Shown here one piece after another: positions 26,323-35,947 of a DNA stretch of 64,000 nucleotides (positions are counted from its first letter, which is position 1; each line of letters begins with the position of its first letter). The position numbers and the translations under genes were made by a program. This DNA comes from Cupriavidus sp. D384 (GTDB lineage Bacteria > Pseudomonadota > Gammaproteobacteria > Burkholderiales > Burkholderiaceae), in NCBI RefSeq assembly GCF_001652915.1, contig NZ_BBQI01000004.1:1-64000 (forward strand), read 5' to 3'. The notes under the pieces are model-generated. The model had not been told where the DNA came from, made no database searches, and saw only the letters and a list, made by a program, of their open reading frames with translations.

Positions 26323-26639
26323 GTGAATCCCCTTGTTCTGTTTGACGACGGGCGCCGCGCCATCAGCGTGTGATCTGCTGGGAGCGTTGCTGTGGGAGCG
26401 GCGTCACGTGAGGCAGTTTAGGGGGAAACCCCTAGCCGAATATCCAGATCGCTTGAGCGTTCGCATCAAAAACTTTGAGCGACGAATTCGCGCGGGAACC
26501 AACACGCGCAATGTTCCGCCAAGTTTCTTCAGAAAGGATGGCCAGGATGAACGCTATACGGCGCCTGGCAAAAGAAAAAGCCCCATTCCGGGGCTTTTTC
26601 TAACAAATACCTTTCAATGACCTTGGAACGGCACACGGG
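26323..26639. other. Gap between two small secreted-protein genes
   Basis: About 320 bases with no gene. It holds the upstream region of the repeat protein and, at 26575-26600, the terminator listed separately. Confidence 0.5.
26575..26600 (-). terminator. Bidirectional terminator
   Basis: AAAAAGCCCC pairs with GGGGCTTTTT around ATTCC, giving a T-run on both strands. It ends the minus-strand Tyr/Pro-rich gene (26640). Confidence 0.85.
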
Positions 26640-26978
26640 TCAGTGGTGATGCCCATGGCCGTGACCACCGCCGTGGCCGCGGCCATGCCAGCCCGGGCCA
26701 TAGTAGTAACGCGGGCCACCGTAATAGCGCGGGCCGTAGCCGTAGTACACCGGGGCCGGACGAACCACCACCGGCGGCGGGCCGTAATAAACCGGAGCCG
26801 GGGCCACGACGACCGGCGGGGGCGGTGCGTAGTAGGCAGGTGCCGGCGGATAGTAAGCGGGGCCGCCTACGACAACGCCCGGAACACCGATCGCCACGTC
26901 GACGTTCACTCGCGCCATTGCAGCGCCCGACGCCAGCGCGGCGGCTACACCGAATGCTGCGAACAACCAACGTTTCAT
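26640..26978 (-). CDS. Secreted Tyr/Pro/Gly-rich protein with His tail
   Basis: A 112-residue exported protein. The signal peptide runs to ASGAAMA. The mature part is a low-complexity run of PVYYG, PPPVVV and YYAPPP units and ends in a Gly/His tail (GRGHGGGHGHGHHH) that could bind nickel, zinc or copper. Such YXP-rich small proteins are common in Burkholderiaceae and have no firm function. It is flanked by a bidirectional terminator. Confidence 0.8.
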   Translation of the reverse strand: MKRWLFAAFGVAAALASGAAMARVNVDVAIGVPGVVVGGPAYYPPAPAYYAPPPPVVVAPAPVYYGPPPVVVRPAPVYYGYGPRYYGGPRYYYGPGWHGRGHGGGHGHGHHH

Positions 26979-27159
26979 GATCGTGCTCTCTATGAGTTAG
27001 GAAGAATCCTGATACTCACTATTGTACGAGGTCACGAACTTGCAGGTGCAACGGTGGTATCGACATTGTTACCGGCGGTAACAGGCAGATCACATATCGC
27101 AGGTGACGTGTCCAGCTTGCTTCCTGCGGGCGATGCCACCACAATACCGGGCTTGTCGT

Positions 27160-27246
27160 GCGGCCGTGGAGAAATTGGTAGACTCAGCAGACTTAAAATC
27201 TGCCGCCTTTCCAGGCTTACGGGTTCGAGTCCCGTCGGCCGCACCA
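27160..27246 (+). tRNA. tRNA-Leu (anticodon TAA)
   Basis: Full class II tRNA of 87 bases ending in encoded CCA. Acceptor GCGGCCG pairs with CGGCCGC. The anticodon loop CTTAAAA gives TAA. There is a long variable arm and a T-arm GGTTCGAGTCC. Confidence 0.97.
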
Positions 27247-27293
27247 GCCTCTCCGCCTTATCCAGGGCCCTGCGCTACTGGGCCCCTTGCCGT

Positions 27294-28385
27294 TCACACC
27301 AGAATCGCACACAGGCCAGCGCCCACCACCATCAGGAAGACAAACAGCAGGCCAGCCAGTGCCAGCGGCTTGCGGCCAGCGCGCAGCAGGTCGCCAATTC
27401 GCGTATGCAGGCCGATGGCGAGCATCGCGCAGGCCAGCAGCCAGTTGTCCAGCGCCGTCAGCGCGGGCTTCCAGTCGCTGGGCACCAGCGCCGCCGAATT
27501 CAGCGCCATCACCGCGACAAAGCCCACCGCAAACCAGGGCACCGAGCGCAGCAAACCCTTCAGGTTGCGCGAGGCACCGGATTCCTGCGACCAGCTCGTG
27601 CGCGGCCACAGGGCCATGATCAGCAGCAGCGGGCCCAACGCCAGCACACGAACCATCTTGGCTACCACGGCGGCATCGGCGGTGGCATCGCTCACCATCT
27701 TGCCCGATGCAATCACCTGGGCCACCTCGTGCAGCGTGGCGCCCGTGAAGATACCGAACGCGCGCTCGCTTACCGCGAGATGCCAGTGCTGCGTGGCCAG
27801 CTCGTACATCCACGGATAGAGCAGCATGCCGGCCGTGCCAAACAGCACGACGGTCGCCACGGCAACGGCGGTCTGGCGGTCGTCGGTACGCACCACCGAA
27901 GACACAGCAATGGCCGCCGCGGCACCGCAGACCGCGCTCCCAGCGCTCACCAGAATCGCTTCGCGCCGGCTAAGGCCGAAGAACGAGGAGCCCACCCAGG
28001 TACCGAACAGCAGCGTCGCCACCAGCATCAGCAAGGGCACCACAATTCCGCCAACACCCAGCGCGGCGATGGCGCCGAAGGTCAGGCGCAAGCCATACAG
28101 CGCCACGCCCAGGCGAAGCATGTGATGGCGAGCGAACTGCATGCCCGGGGCGAGCGGCGTCAGCCAGTGCTTGGGCATGGTGTTGGCGGCAATCATGCCG
28201 GCGAACATCGCCAGCGTCAGGGCCGACAAGCCATATTGCGAGACGGCCGGATGATCGGCCAGCACCTGGGCCAGCCAGGCGATGCCGCCCAGCGGCAGAA
28301 GCGTCAGAATGCGCTTGCGCCACAGCGTCAGCGTGGACGGGGCGATGGCAACAGAAATCGAATGCGGGGCAGGAGCCGTAGACAT
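27294..28385 (-). CDS. yeiH: YeiH-family membrane protein (UPF0324)
   Basis: Integral membrane protein of 363 residues with about ten transmembrane helices. Family marks are MLRLGVALYGLRLTFGAI, AGSAVCGAAAAIAVSSVV and TGATLHEVAQVIASGKMVSD. The family is annotated as putative sulfate or sulfonate exporters, though the substrate is weakly established. It is divergent from a LysR-type regulator that overlooks a shared 104-base promoter region, a standard YeiH-regulator pair. Confidence 0.93.
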   Translation of the reverse strand: MSTAPAPHSISVAIAPSTLTLWRKRILTLLPLGGIAWLAQVLADHPAVSQYGLSALTLAMFAGMIAANTMPKHWLTPLAPGMQFARHHMLRLGVALYGLRLTFGAIAALGVGGIVVPLLMLVATLLFGTWVGSSFFGLSRREAILVSAGSAVCGAAAAIAVSSVVRTDDRQTAVAVATVVLFGTAGMLLYPWMYELATQHWHLAVSERAFGIFTGATLHEVAQVIASGKMVSDATADAAVVAKMVRVLALGPLLLIMALWPRTSWSQESGASRNLKGLLRSVPWFAVGFVAVMALNSAALVPSDWKPALTALDNWLLACAMLAIGLHTRIGDLLRAGRKPLALAGLLFVFLMVVGAGLCAILV

Positions 28386-28438
28386 GGCAGCAACACGGGT
28401 CTTTGTTCAATGCCTTGCAGAGTACGCACCAGCTGCTA

Positions 28439-28453
28439 ACCCGTAAAACGGGT
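28439..28453. promoter_or_regulatory. Palindrome in divergent yeiH / lysR promoter
   Basis: ACCCGT-AAA-ACGGGT, a perfect inverted repeat, lies 37 bases before the LysR start. A second, looser one (TATCG...CGATA, 28457-28485) follows. Either could be the regulator's site. Confidence 0.5.
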
Positions 28454-28489
28454 AATATCGTTATGCGTAATCAGATATATCGATAAGAC

Positions 28490-29419
28490 ATGGAACAGCG
28501 CCCGCTTCGCCTGACCCTGCGCCAGTTGCAGGTGTTCGTTGCCGTTGCCCAGCATGGCAGCACGATTGCGGCCTCGGAATCCCTGGCGATGTCGCAATCG
28601 GCAGTCAGCGCGTCACTGGCGGAGCTGGAGCGTGCCCTGAATGGCGCACTTTTTGACCGTGTGGCGCGACGGTTAGCCATCAACGAAGCGGGCCGCCAGT
28701 TCTTTCCGCGTGCGCTGTCCCTGCTGGACCAGGCCCACGAACTGGAGCGATTTGCTTCCGAAGGGGGCGTGCAATTGCGCATCGCCGCCAGCAACACGAT
28801 CGGCAGCTATATCCTGCCCGCACTGTTGGCGGGCTTCCGTCACGCCCAGACCGGCCCTTGCGCGCTTGACCTGCGCATCGGCAATACGCAAGACGTGCTG
28901 CAGTCCCTGCTGAAGTTCGAGGTGGATATCGGGCTGATCGAAGGCACCAGCCACGAGCGCGATCTGCGCAGCGTGCATTGGTGCGACGACGAAATGGTGG
29001 TGATCGTTGGCCCGTCGCATCCGCTGGCGACAGCCACTGACCGCCCGGAAGAACTGCACCGGCTGCTGCGCGAAGCCGACTGGATTGTGCGCGAGCCCGG
29101 CTCGGGTACACGCGAGATCATCGAGGCGCGCCTGGTGCCGGAACTCGGCGCCCTGCGTTTTGCGCTGGAGCTGGGCAACGCGGAAGCCATCAAGCGCGCG
29201 GTCATGAGCGGCTTTGGCGTCAGTTGCCTGTCACTTCACGTTGTCCGCGACGAAATCGAGCGTGGCTTGCTGGTGGCATTGCGCAGCGGCCTGCCGCGCG
29301 TGATCCGTCCGCTGCAACTGGTGGTCCACCAGGACAAGTTTCCCACGCAAGGCCTGCTGGCCTTTAGCGAATACCTGCGCGGCGCCGCGCCGGTGCTGCC
29401 ACCACCTCAGGCCGGCTGA
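28490..29419 (+). CDS. LysR-family regulator next to yeiH
   Basis: A 309-residue LysR-type regulator, with an N-terminal helix-turn-helix (LTLRQLQVFVAVAQHGSTIAASESLAMSQSAVSASLAELE) and an effector domain (LRIAASNTIGSYILPALLAGF...). It most likely controls the divergent yeiH gene, as YeiE does in enterobacteria. The last 13 bases overlap the end of the convergent antiporter gene. Confidence 0.93.
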   Translation: MEQRPLRLTLRQLQVFVAVAQHGSTIAASESLAMSQSAVSASLAELERALNGALFDRVARRLAINEAGRQFFPRALSLLDQAHELERFASEGGVQLRIAASNTIGSYILPALLAGFRHAQTGPCALDLRIGNTQDVLQSLLKFEVDIGLIEGTSHERDLRSVHWCDDEMVVIVGPSHPLATATDRPEELHRLLREADWIVREPGSGTREIIEARLVPELGALRFALELGNAEAIKRAVMSGFGVSCLSLHVVRDEIERGLLVALRSGLPRVIRPLQLVVHQDKFPTQGLLAFSEYLRGAAPVLPPPQAG

Positions 29420-30651
29420 GCGTCGCGCCGTCCGTCCCCATCCACGCGCGCCGTATGGCGGTCGAGCAGATGGAACATGACGGGATTGAGCAGGATCGAC
29501 AGCAGTGCGCCCGCCAGGATCAGCGCCTGGCCGCGCTCGGGCAGGATATTGAGATAGACGCCCAGACTCGCCAGGATGAACGAAAATTCGCCAATTTGCG
29601 CCAGGCTGACGGCAATCGTCAGGCCGACGCGGTTGTTGTGACCAAATGCGCGCACGATGCCAAGCGCCGCCAGCGACTTGCCCACCAGGATGATCAGCAG
29701 CGTCGCCAGCACGCCCCAGGGGTCGTTCACCAGCACCATCGGATCGAACAGCATGCCCACCGAGACGAAGAACAGCACGGCGAACGCGTCGCGCAGCGGC
29801 AGCGATTCTTCGGCGGCCCGATGGCTGAATTCCGATTCGGCCATCACCATGCCGGCAAAGAACGCACCCAGGGCGAACGACACGCCGAACAGCGAATAGG
29901 CACCGAACGCCACGCCGAGCGCCACGGCCAGCACGCCCAGGCGGAACAGTTCGCGGCTGCCGGTCCACACGATGCGTTCGAGCATCCACGGGATAAAGCG
30001 CCGGCCGATCACCATCATCACGGCCACGAACGCCGCCACCTTGCCCAGCGTCGAGAAGATCTCGATCAGCACATCCATCGTGGTCGGCGCCGATGCGGCG
30101 CCCGCCCCGCCTTCGGCGCCGCCTCCCAGCAGACCGGCCATCGCCGGCAGCAGCACCAGTGTCAGCACCATCGCCAGGTCTTCCACGATCAGCCAGCCCA
30201 CCGCGATGCGCCCCTGTTGTGATTCGATCAGGTCACGCTCCTGCAGCGCGCGCAGCAGTACCACGGTGCTCGCCACCGACAGGGCCAGTCCGTAGACGAG
30301 GCCCTGGCCCCAGTGCCAGTCGAAGCCCCAGGCCACCAGCATGCCCAGCGCCGTGGCAATGCCAATCTGGACGATCGCGCCCGGAATGGCGATCTTCTTC
30401 ACGGCCATCAGATCCTTGACAGAGAAGTGCAGGCCCACGCCGAACATCAGCAGGATTACGCCCAGTTCCGCCAGCTCCGGCGCAAGCGCCTGGTCTGCCG
30501 TGTAGCCGGGCGTATGTGGCCCCACCACAATACCGGCGCACAGGTAGCCAATCAGCGGCGGCAGCCGGAACCGGTTGGCGATGGCGCCCAGAATGAATGC
30601 CAGCACGATACCGCCGACGATGGTGCTGATAAGCGGGGTGGCGTGATGCAT
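29407..30651 (-). CDS. CPA2 monovalent cation:proton antiporter
   Basis: A 414-residue Kef/YbaL-type antiporter with about 12 transmembrane helices. Typical segments are PPLIGYLCAGIVVGPHTPGY, LGVILLMFGVGLHFS, LALSVASTVVLLRALQ and the polar GWLIVEDLAMVLTLVLLP. The C-terminal TrkA-N/RCK regulatory domain of full YbaL (about 560 residues) is absent, and the protein ends soon after the last helix. The start MHHATPLIS at 30651 is chosen over upstream in-frame Met codons in Arg-rich sequence. Confidence 0.9.
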   Translation of the reverse strand: MHHATPLISTIVGGIVLAFILGAIANRFRLPPLIGYLCAGIVVGPHTPGYTADQALAPELAELGVILLMFGVGLHFSVKDLMAVKKIAIPGAIVQIGIATALGMLVAWGFDWHWGQGLVYGLALSVASTVVLLRALQERDLIESQQGRIAVGWLIVEDLAMVLTLVLLPAMAGLLGGGAEGGAGAASAPTTMDVLIEIFSTLGKVAAFVAVMMVIGRRFIPWMLERIVWTGSRELFRLGVLAVALGVAFGAYSLFGVSFALGAFFAGMVMAESEFSHRAAEESLPLRDAFAVLFFVSVGMLFDPMVLVNDPWGVLATLLIILVGKSLAALGIVRAFGHNNRVGLTIAVSLAQIGEFSFILASLGVYLNILPERGQALILAGALLSILLNPVMFHLLDRHTARVDGDGRRDAQPA

Positions 30652-31039
30652 GCGTCTGGGGTTCCTTTCCGGTTGTCTCGATAATCTGGATGAATCACCG
30701 CAGCGCCCACGCACCATCCGCCGACGCATCATGCGCATTGGCATGTCGCGGACAGGGGAAGGACCCTAAACGTTGCTGGTGGTACGGGAAGAGCGGCCGC
30801 AGACCGCGGGTGCATAACAAAATCGCCATGCGCCGCGGCGGGAGGGAATGCATCGGAATACGACTACGCGAGGTGGCTTGCCACGCCAGGCGCCGTCCCG
30901 GATGCGTACGGCATTGACGTAATGTAACACGCGAAGCACCCCGCTCCGGATGAGAACAATCGCAAAAAACTGGGGAAGTTCGGCGAATGCCGGCGCTGAA
31001 AAGCACAACGGCGCCACATGGGCGCCGTCGGCTTGAAAC
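30652..31039. other. Gap upstream of antiporter
   Basis: About 390 bases between the antiporter start and tRNA-Cys. No gene or clear motif seen. Confidence 0.4.
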
Positions 31040-31113
31040 TGGAGGCGGAGGTCGGAATCGAACCGGCGTACACGGCTTTGCAGGCCGCTGCATAACCACT
31101 CTGCCACCCCGCC
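31040..31113 (-). tRNA. tRNA-Cys (anticodon GCA)
   Basis: 74 bases on the minus strand with encoded CCA. Acceptor GGCGGGG pairs with a near match CCTCCGCC. The anticodon loop CTGCAAA gives GCA. It is downstream of the tRNA-Gly pair on the same strand, beyond a terminator. Confidence 0.96.
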
Positions 31114-31197
31114 AGGTGACGATGCTGGATTGTATCCGGATTCGCCGCGAGCGTCGTGACTGCCGACACTGCGACGGGATGCAATCCCGCTAAAGAA

Positions 31198-31220
31198 AAA
31201 GGGAAGCGTTGCTTCCCTTT
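31198..31220 (-). terminator. Terminator after tRNA-Gly
   Basis: AAAGGGAAGC/GCTTCCCTTT with a 3-base loop. On the minus strand a T-rich tail follows, 6 bases after the tRNA-Gly 3' end. It separates the Gly pair from tRNA-Cys. Confidence 0.85.
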
Positions 31221-31225
31221 GGGAT

Positions 31226-31301
31226 TGGAGCGGGAGACGAGTCTCGAACTCGCGACCTCAACCTTGGCAAGGTTGCGCTCTACCAACTGAGCTACTCCCG
31301 C
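31226..31301 (-). tRNA. tRNA-Gly (anticodon GCC), second copy
   Basis: 76 bases on the minus strand, GCGGGAG acceptor, anticodon loop TTGCCAA (GCC), encoded CCA. Identical to the copy at 31386-31461. Confidence 0.97.
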
Positions 31302-31385
31302 GTACAACTTTTACTGCCTTGGCAGCTTTCACTGCCGTTCCGCCGACCTGACCGAACATCATCACGTCACCGGATGCCATTAACC

Positions 31386-31461
31386 TGGAGCGGGAGACGA
31401 GTCTCGAACTCGCGACCTCAACCTTGGCAAGGTTGCGCTCTACCAACTGAGCTACTCCCGC
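31386..31461 (-). tRNA. tRNA-Gly (anticodon GCC), first copy
   Basis: 76 bases, minus strand, identical to the copy 84 bases downstream. The two were probably duplicated in tandem. They follow pgsA on the same strand. Confidence 0.97.
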
Positions 31462-31641
31462 AGGGCCCTGCATCATACCGAAAAGCAGACTATCGCGCAA
31501 CTTCTTTTAACTACGCAGCTTTATGCTGGCAATTCGCGCTAAGTACCGCTTATCTTGCTGCTTTCGTTTGCGTCGTCAGCAGCGAGAACGAGATTATTGC
31601 AAACGACGAACCGGCTCGTCAACAACTTTTTGCAGGAAATT

Positions 31642-32241
31642 TCATTTTTGTGTGCGTGCCCCGCTCAGCGCATCGCTGCGCTCGCGAATCTGGGGCCACG
31701 CGAGCTTCATGTAATAGATCATCGACCACAACGTCAGCACGGCCGCCACGTAGATCATCAGCGTGCCCAGCAGCGAAGCATCCAGGCCGAACAGCGTGTC
31801 GTTGAACAGCAGCAAGGGGATGGCGATCATCTGCACGGTGGTCTTCAGCTTGCCCAGGAAGTTCACGGCCACGCTCTTCGACGCCCCGATCTGCGCCATC
31901 CATTCGCGCAGGGCCGAAATCGTGATCTCGCGGCCAATGATGACCAGCGCAATCAGGTCGGCCACACGCCCCAGCGCCAGCAGCGACAACAGGGCCGCGG
32001 TCACCATCAGCTTGTCGGCCACGGGGTCCAGGAAGGCGCCGAAGGCCGATGTCTGGTTCCAGCGCCGCGCCAGAAAGCCGTCCAGCCAGTCCGTGACCGC
32101 CGCGATGATGAAGAACGACGCCGCCGTCACGTTCTTGGTATGCATCGGCAACCAGGCCTCGGGCAGGTAGTAGACCCCGACGACAAGCGGGATCATGGCC
32201 ACGCGAAGCCAGGTCAGCAGGATGGGAATGTTCAGTGGCAT
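31642..32241 (-). CDS. pgsA: Phosphatidylglycerophosphate synthase
   Basis: Inner-membrane enzyme joining CDP-diacylglycerol and glycerol-3-phosphate, 199 residues. The CDP-alcohol phosphotransferase motif DWLDGFLARRWNQTSAFGAFLDPVADK is intact. Four to five transmembrane helices. It follows uvrC on the same strand (137 bases apart), a common pairing in proteobacteria. Confidence 0.96.
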   Translation of the reverse strand: MPLNIPILLTWLRVAMIPLVVGVYYLPEAWLPMHTKNVTAASFFIIAAVTDWLDGFLARRWNQTSAFGAFLDPVADKLMVTAALLSLLALGRVADLIALVIIGREITISALREWMAQIGASKSVAVNFLGKLKTTVQMIAIPLLLFNDTLFGLDASLLGTLMIYVAAVLTLWSMIYYMKLAWPQIRERSDALSGARTQK

Positions 32242-32378
32242 GGGCGGTGCGTTCGTGCGCCAGAAACTGGCTGGTGTGCGATGTGGTCGCCAAGGCGGAT
32301 TGCGCGATTGTCGCCGATTTCGGCCTGAGCCCGTTAATTTCAGGCCGAAAGCCGCCCAATACGTGCAAACGCCAGGCT

Positions 32379-34520
32379 TTAGTGCAGTTGCCGGTAGATT
32401 TCCTCGGCCAGCGTTCGTGAAATGCCTTCCACGCTGGCGAGTTCGTCGACGCTGGCGGCCGTCACGCCGCGCAGGCCGCCAAATCGCGTCAGCAGCTTCT
32501 GGCGGCGCCGGGCGCCCACCCCTTCGATTTCTTCCAGCCGCGACGTGGTGCGCGCCTTGGCCCGCTTGGCGCGCATGCCGGTGATCGCGAACCGGTGCGC
32601 CTCGTCACGGATCTGCGCCACCAGCATCAGGGCGGCACTGCCCTGCCCCAGTTCCAGCGACGGGCGCCCATCGGCAAATACCAGCGTCTCCAGGCCCACC
32701 TTGCGGCCCTCGCCCTTGGCGACACCCACCAGCAGGCCAATATCGAGGCCAAGCTCCTCGAATACCTGGCGAGCCACCTCAACCTGGCCCTTGCCGCCAT
32801 CGATCAGCACCACGCGCGGCATGCGAGGCACGCCCTCGGCGCCGGCAGCGTCCGGATCGCCGCCATCCTCCTGGATCTGCTCGACCAGCTTCTGGTAGCG
32901 CCGCGTCAGTACCTGGCGCATGGCCGCATAGTCGTCGCCGGGTGTGATATCGGTGATATTGAAGCGCCGGTACTCGCTGTTCTGCATCTCGTGATGATGG
33001 AACACCACGCACGACGCCTGCGTGGCCTCGCCGGCCGTGTGGCTGATATCGAAACACTCGATGCGCAACATGGCAAGGTCTTCCATGTCCAGGCCGATGG
33101 TCTCGGCCAGCGCACGCGTACGGGCCTCCTGGCTGCCCTGCTCGGCCAGGCGCCTGGCGAGCGCCAGGCCCGCGCCCTGTGCGGCCATCTCCAGCCACAC
33201 CTTGCGCTGGCCCTGCGGCTGCCGCACCAGTGCCACCTTGCGGCCGGCCTGCATCGACAACGCCTCGACGACCGCACCGTCGGCCGGTACATGGCTGACC
33301 ACGATGATCGGCGGGGGCGCCTGATCCAGATAGTGCTGGATCATGAAGGCCGACAGCACGCGCGCGGCAATGCGGTCGACGGACAGCGGCCCGGTGGGGG
33401 TGATGGGGGCGCCGGAGACTGCAGTTGCTGTTTCGGCCGCGGCCTGATCACTGGAGGCCTCGAACGCACCTGACGCCCCTGACGCCCCTGACGCCCCTGA
33501 CGCTTCGGATGCCTCCGCCGCCTCGCCGTTGTCGTCGCTCTCCTCGACGATCATCGCCGCCTCGTCGGCATGGGCCGGAAAGTACGCCTTGTCGCCCAGA
33601 TGCCGCCCGCCGCGCACCATCGCAAGGTTCACGCAGGCGCGCCCGCCCTGGACGGCCACGGCCAGCACGTCGATATCGCGCGCCTGGCCCACTTCCTCCA
33701 CGGCCTGGCGCTTGAGCACGGTCGACAGCGCGCCAATCTGGTCGCGCACGGCGGCGGCCTGCTCGAACTGCAATTGCACCGCGTGCGATTCCATCTTCTG
33801 CTGCAGGCCCTCAAGCACCTCGGTTTCGCGGCCTTGCAGGAAGCTCGCCGCATTGCCCACGTCGCGCGCATAGTCTTCCTGCGAAATCGCGTTTACACAG
33901 GGCGCCGTGCAACGGTGGATCTGATGCAGCAGGCACGGTCGCGTGCGGTTGTTGAACACGGTGTCCTCGCAGGTGCGCAGCTGGAACACCTTCTGCAGGA
34001 TCTGCATGCTCTCGCGCACCGCATGGGCACTCGGGAACGGCCCGAAATACTGGTGCTTGCGGTCGGTCGCACCCCGGTAATAGGCCATGCGCGGGAACTT
34101 GTGGCCCGTCAGCTTCAGGAACGGATACGACTTGTCGTCGCGAAACAGGATGTTGTAGCGCGGCGCCAGCGCCTTGATGAGATTGTTCTCAAGCAGCAGC
34201 GCTTCGGCCTCAGTCCGTACAACGGTGGTCTCGATCCGCGCGATCTTGCCCACCATCATGGCAATGCGCGGCGACAGCTGCGTCTTGTTGAAGTAGCTCG
34301 ACACCCGCTTCTTCAGGTCGCGAGCCTTGCCCACGTAGAGCACATTGCCATCGGCATCGAAATATCGGTAGACGCCGGGCAGCCCCGGCATCCGCGCCAG
34401 GATTGGACGCGGATCGAAGTCCGGCACGTCGGGGGGCTCCGGAACCTGCGCCGGCATGGGAGCGGCTTCGGATTCGGATATCACGGGGTCGGTCTGGGGG
34501 ACAGGTTCCTGCTCGGGCAT
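32379..34520 (-). CDS. uvrC: Excinuclease ABC subunit C
   Basis: Makes both incisions in nucleotide excision repair, 713 residues. It has a GIY-YIG nuclease domain at the N-terminus ([21 protein letters not shown]), a UvrB-interacting middle segment, the RNase H-like nuclease domain ([37 protein letters not shown] and [13 protein letters not shown]) and two helix-hairpin-helix motifs ([26 protein letters not shown]). An Ala/Ser/Gly-Glu insert of about 50 residues in the middle carries a tandem repeat. The start at 34520 is chosen ([12 protein letters not shown]). Confidence 0.96.
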   Translation of the reverse strand: MPEQEPVPQTDPVISESEAAPMPAQVPEPPDVPDFDPRPILARMPGLPGVYRYFDADGNVLYVGKARDLKKRVSSYFNKTQLSPRIAMMVGKIARIETTVVRTEAEALLLENNLIKALAPRYNILFRDDKSYPFLKLTGHKFPRMAYYRGATDRKHQYFGPFPSAHAVRESMQILQKVFQLRTCEDTVFNNRTRPCLLHQIHRCTAPCVNAISQEDYARDVGNAASFLQGRETEVLEGLQQKMESHAVQLQFEQAAAVRDQIGALSTVLKRQAVEEVGQARDIDVLAVAVQGGRACVNLAMVRGGRHLGDKAYFPAHADEAAMIVEESDDNGEAAEASEASGASGASGASGAFEASSDQAAAETATAVSGAPITPTGPLSVDRIAARVLSAFMIQHYLDQAPPPIIVVSHVPADGAVVEALSMQAGRKVALVRQPQGQRKVWLEMAAQGAGLALARRLAEQGSQEARTRALAETIGLDMEDLAMLRIECFDISHTAGEATQASCVVFHHHEMQNSEYRRFNITDITPGDDYAAMRQVLTRRYQKLVEQIQEDGGDPDAAGAEGVPRMPRVVLIDGGKGQVEVARQVFEELGLDIGLLVGVAKGEGRKVGLETLVFADGRPSLELGQGSAALMLVAQIRDEAHRFAITGMRAKRAKARTTSRLEEIEGVGARRRQKLLTRFGGLRGVTAASVDELASVEGISRTLAEEIYRQLH
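33472..33507 (-). repeat. 9-base tandem repeat inside uvrC
   Basis: Three exact GACGCCCCT units (33472-33498) and a diverged fourth. On the coding strand they give the (SGA)n run in an Ala/Ser/Gly-rich linker. Slippage here changes length in steps of three codons and keeps the frame. Confidence 0.9.
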
Positions 34521-34663
34521 CGCGGGCGGATTGGACGAATAAGGTGCGCCACATGTGCGCCATGTATGTGCGCCCATACGGGGCGCTGGCCTAGAATCGC
34601 AAGTTTAGAGCAATTCGCCCGCTAGACTTTTCCGACGGGCGGCCTCGACATTTCTTCTGCATC

Positions 34664-35815
34664 ATGCCAATCCGTTCCTGGGACATTTTCTGCACGGTCA
34701 TCGACAACTTCGGTGACATCGGCGTTTGCTGGCGGCTGGCACGCCAGCTGGCACAGGAGCACGGGCATGCGGTCCGCCTCTGGGTGGATGATCTTGCCAG
34801 CTTTGCCCGACTCGCGCCGGAGATCGACCCTGCCGCCACGCATCAACGCCTGGCAGGGGTCGATGTGCGGGGCTGGGACCCCCGGCCCGACGCCGCTTTC
34901 GATGCCCCGGCCCCGCACGACGTAGTGATCGAGGCGTTTGCCTGCCACCTGCCCGAATCGTTCCTGGCGGCCATGGCGGCTGCCCCGCGCAAGCCCGTCT
35001 GGATCAACCTCGAGTACCTGAGCGCCGAGGACTGGGTCAGCGAGCACCACACCATGGCATCGCCCCATCCGCGCCTGCCGTTGATCAAGTATTTCTTCTT
35101 CCCGGGCTTTGCGCGCGGCACGGGCGGCCTGTTGCGCGAATCCATGATCGGCGCCTCGCGCGATGCATTCCGCAGCAGCCCCGCCGCACAGGCCACGCTG
35201 TGGCACCGGCTTGGCGTGCGGCCCGCGCCCGGGGCGCTGAGGGTCAGCTTCTTTGCCTATGAGAATCCGGCCACGCCGGTTCTGCTCGACCAATGGCGCG
35301 ATGGCGCCACGCCCATCGAATGTTTCGTGCCCCAGGGGCTGGCGGCGGCACAGGTCGGCCAGTGGCTGGGCGCGGCGCCCACCCCAGGCACCACTCACCA
35401 TCGCGGCAATCTGATCGTCCATGGCATTCCGTTCGTCCGCCAGGAACACTACGACGAGCTGCTCTGGGCCTGCGACGTCAACTTCGTGCGCGGCGAGGAT
35501 TCCTGCGTGCGCGCCCACTGGGCCGCGCGGCCGATGGTGTGGCACATCTACCCACAGGATGACCACGCACACCACGCAAAGCTCGATGCCTGGCTGACCC
35601 GGTTCACCCGTGCCGGCGTGGCGCCCGAAGGCTCCGCCGCCCTGATCGAGTTTTCGCATGCCTGGAACGGTTACGGCACGGCGCCCGACTGGGCGGCGTT
35701 ACAGGCACAATTGCCGGCCCTGACCGCCGGCATGGACCGCTGGCAGCGGCAATTGCAGCACTTGGGCGACCTCGCAGCGAATCTCGTGGCCTTTAGCGAA
35801 AATCAGGTAAAATAG
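34664..35815 (+). CDS. earP: EF-P arginine rhamnosyltransferase EarP
   Basis: Transfers rhamnose from dTDP-rhamnose to Arg32 of EF-P, 383 residues. Family marks include WDIFCTVIDNFGDIGVCWRLARQLA, the FPGF segment and RGEDSCVRAHWAARPMVWHIYPQ. It is divergent from uvrC and 132 bases upstream of efp on the same strand. Its target residue is present in the adjacent EF-P, so the pair is a functional unit that relieves stalling at proline-rich sequences. Confidence 0.97.
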   Translation: MPIRSWDIFCTVIDNFGDIGVCWRLARQLAQEHGHAVRLWVDDLASFARLAPEIDPAATHQRLAGVDVRGWDPRPDAAFDAPAPHDVVIEAFACHLPESFLAAMAAAPRKPVWINLEYLSAEDWVSEHHTMASPHPRLPLIKYFFFPGFARGTGGLLRESMIGASRDAFRSSPAAQATLWHRLGVRPAPGALRVSFFAYENPATPVLLDQWRDGATPIECFVPQGLAAAQVGQWLGAAPTPGTTHHRGNLIVHGIPFVRQEHYDELLWACDVNFVRGEDSCVRAHWAARPMVWHIYPQDDHAHHAKLDAWLTRFTRAGVAPEGSAALIEFSHAWNGYGTAPDWAALQAQLPALTAGMDRWQRQLQHLGDLAANLVAFSENQVK

Positions 35816-35947
35816 CGGGTTGATTTTGATGGCGAGCCAAGTTTCAAGGCCCAAGAACAAAACTGCCGGCTGCGCGCCTTCGCCATACCGATTTCCGGGC
35901 TACGCCTATCAGGTGCCCGGACCATTTTTTTCAGGAAGACAGTTCAG

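Noticed and set aside
26643..28439. 598-codon plus-strand frame crossing tRNA-Leu and yeiH
   Set aside because: It runs through a tRNA gene and antisense to yeiH.
33420..33540. Short repeats in uvrC as a possible CRISPR
   Set aside because: Units are adjacent without spacers and encode an in-frame linker. No CRISPR array was seen anywhere in the window.
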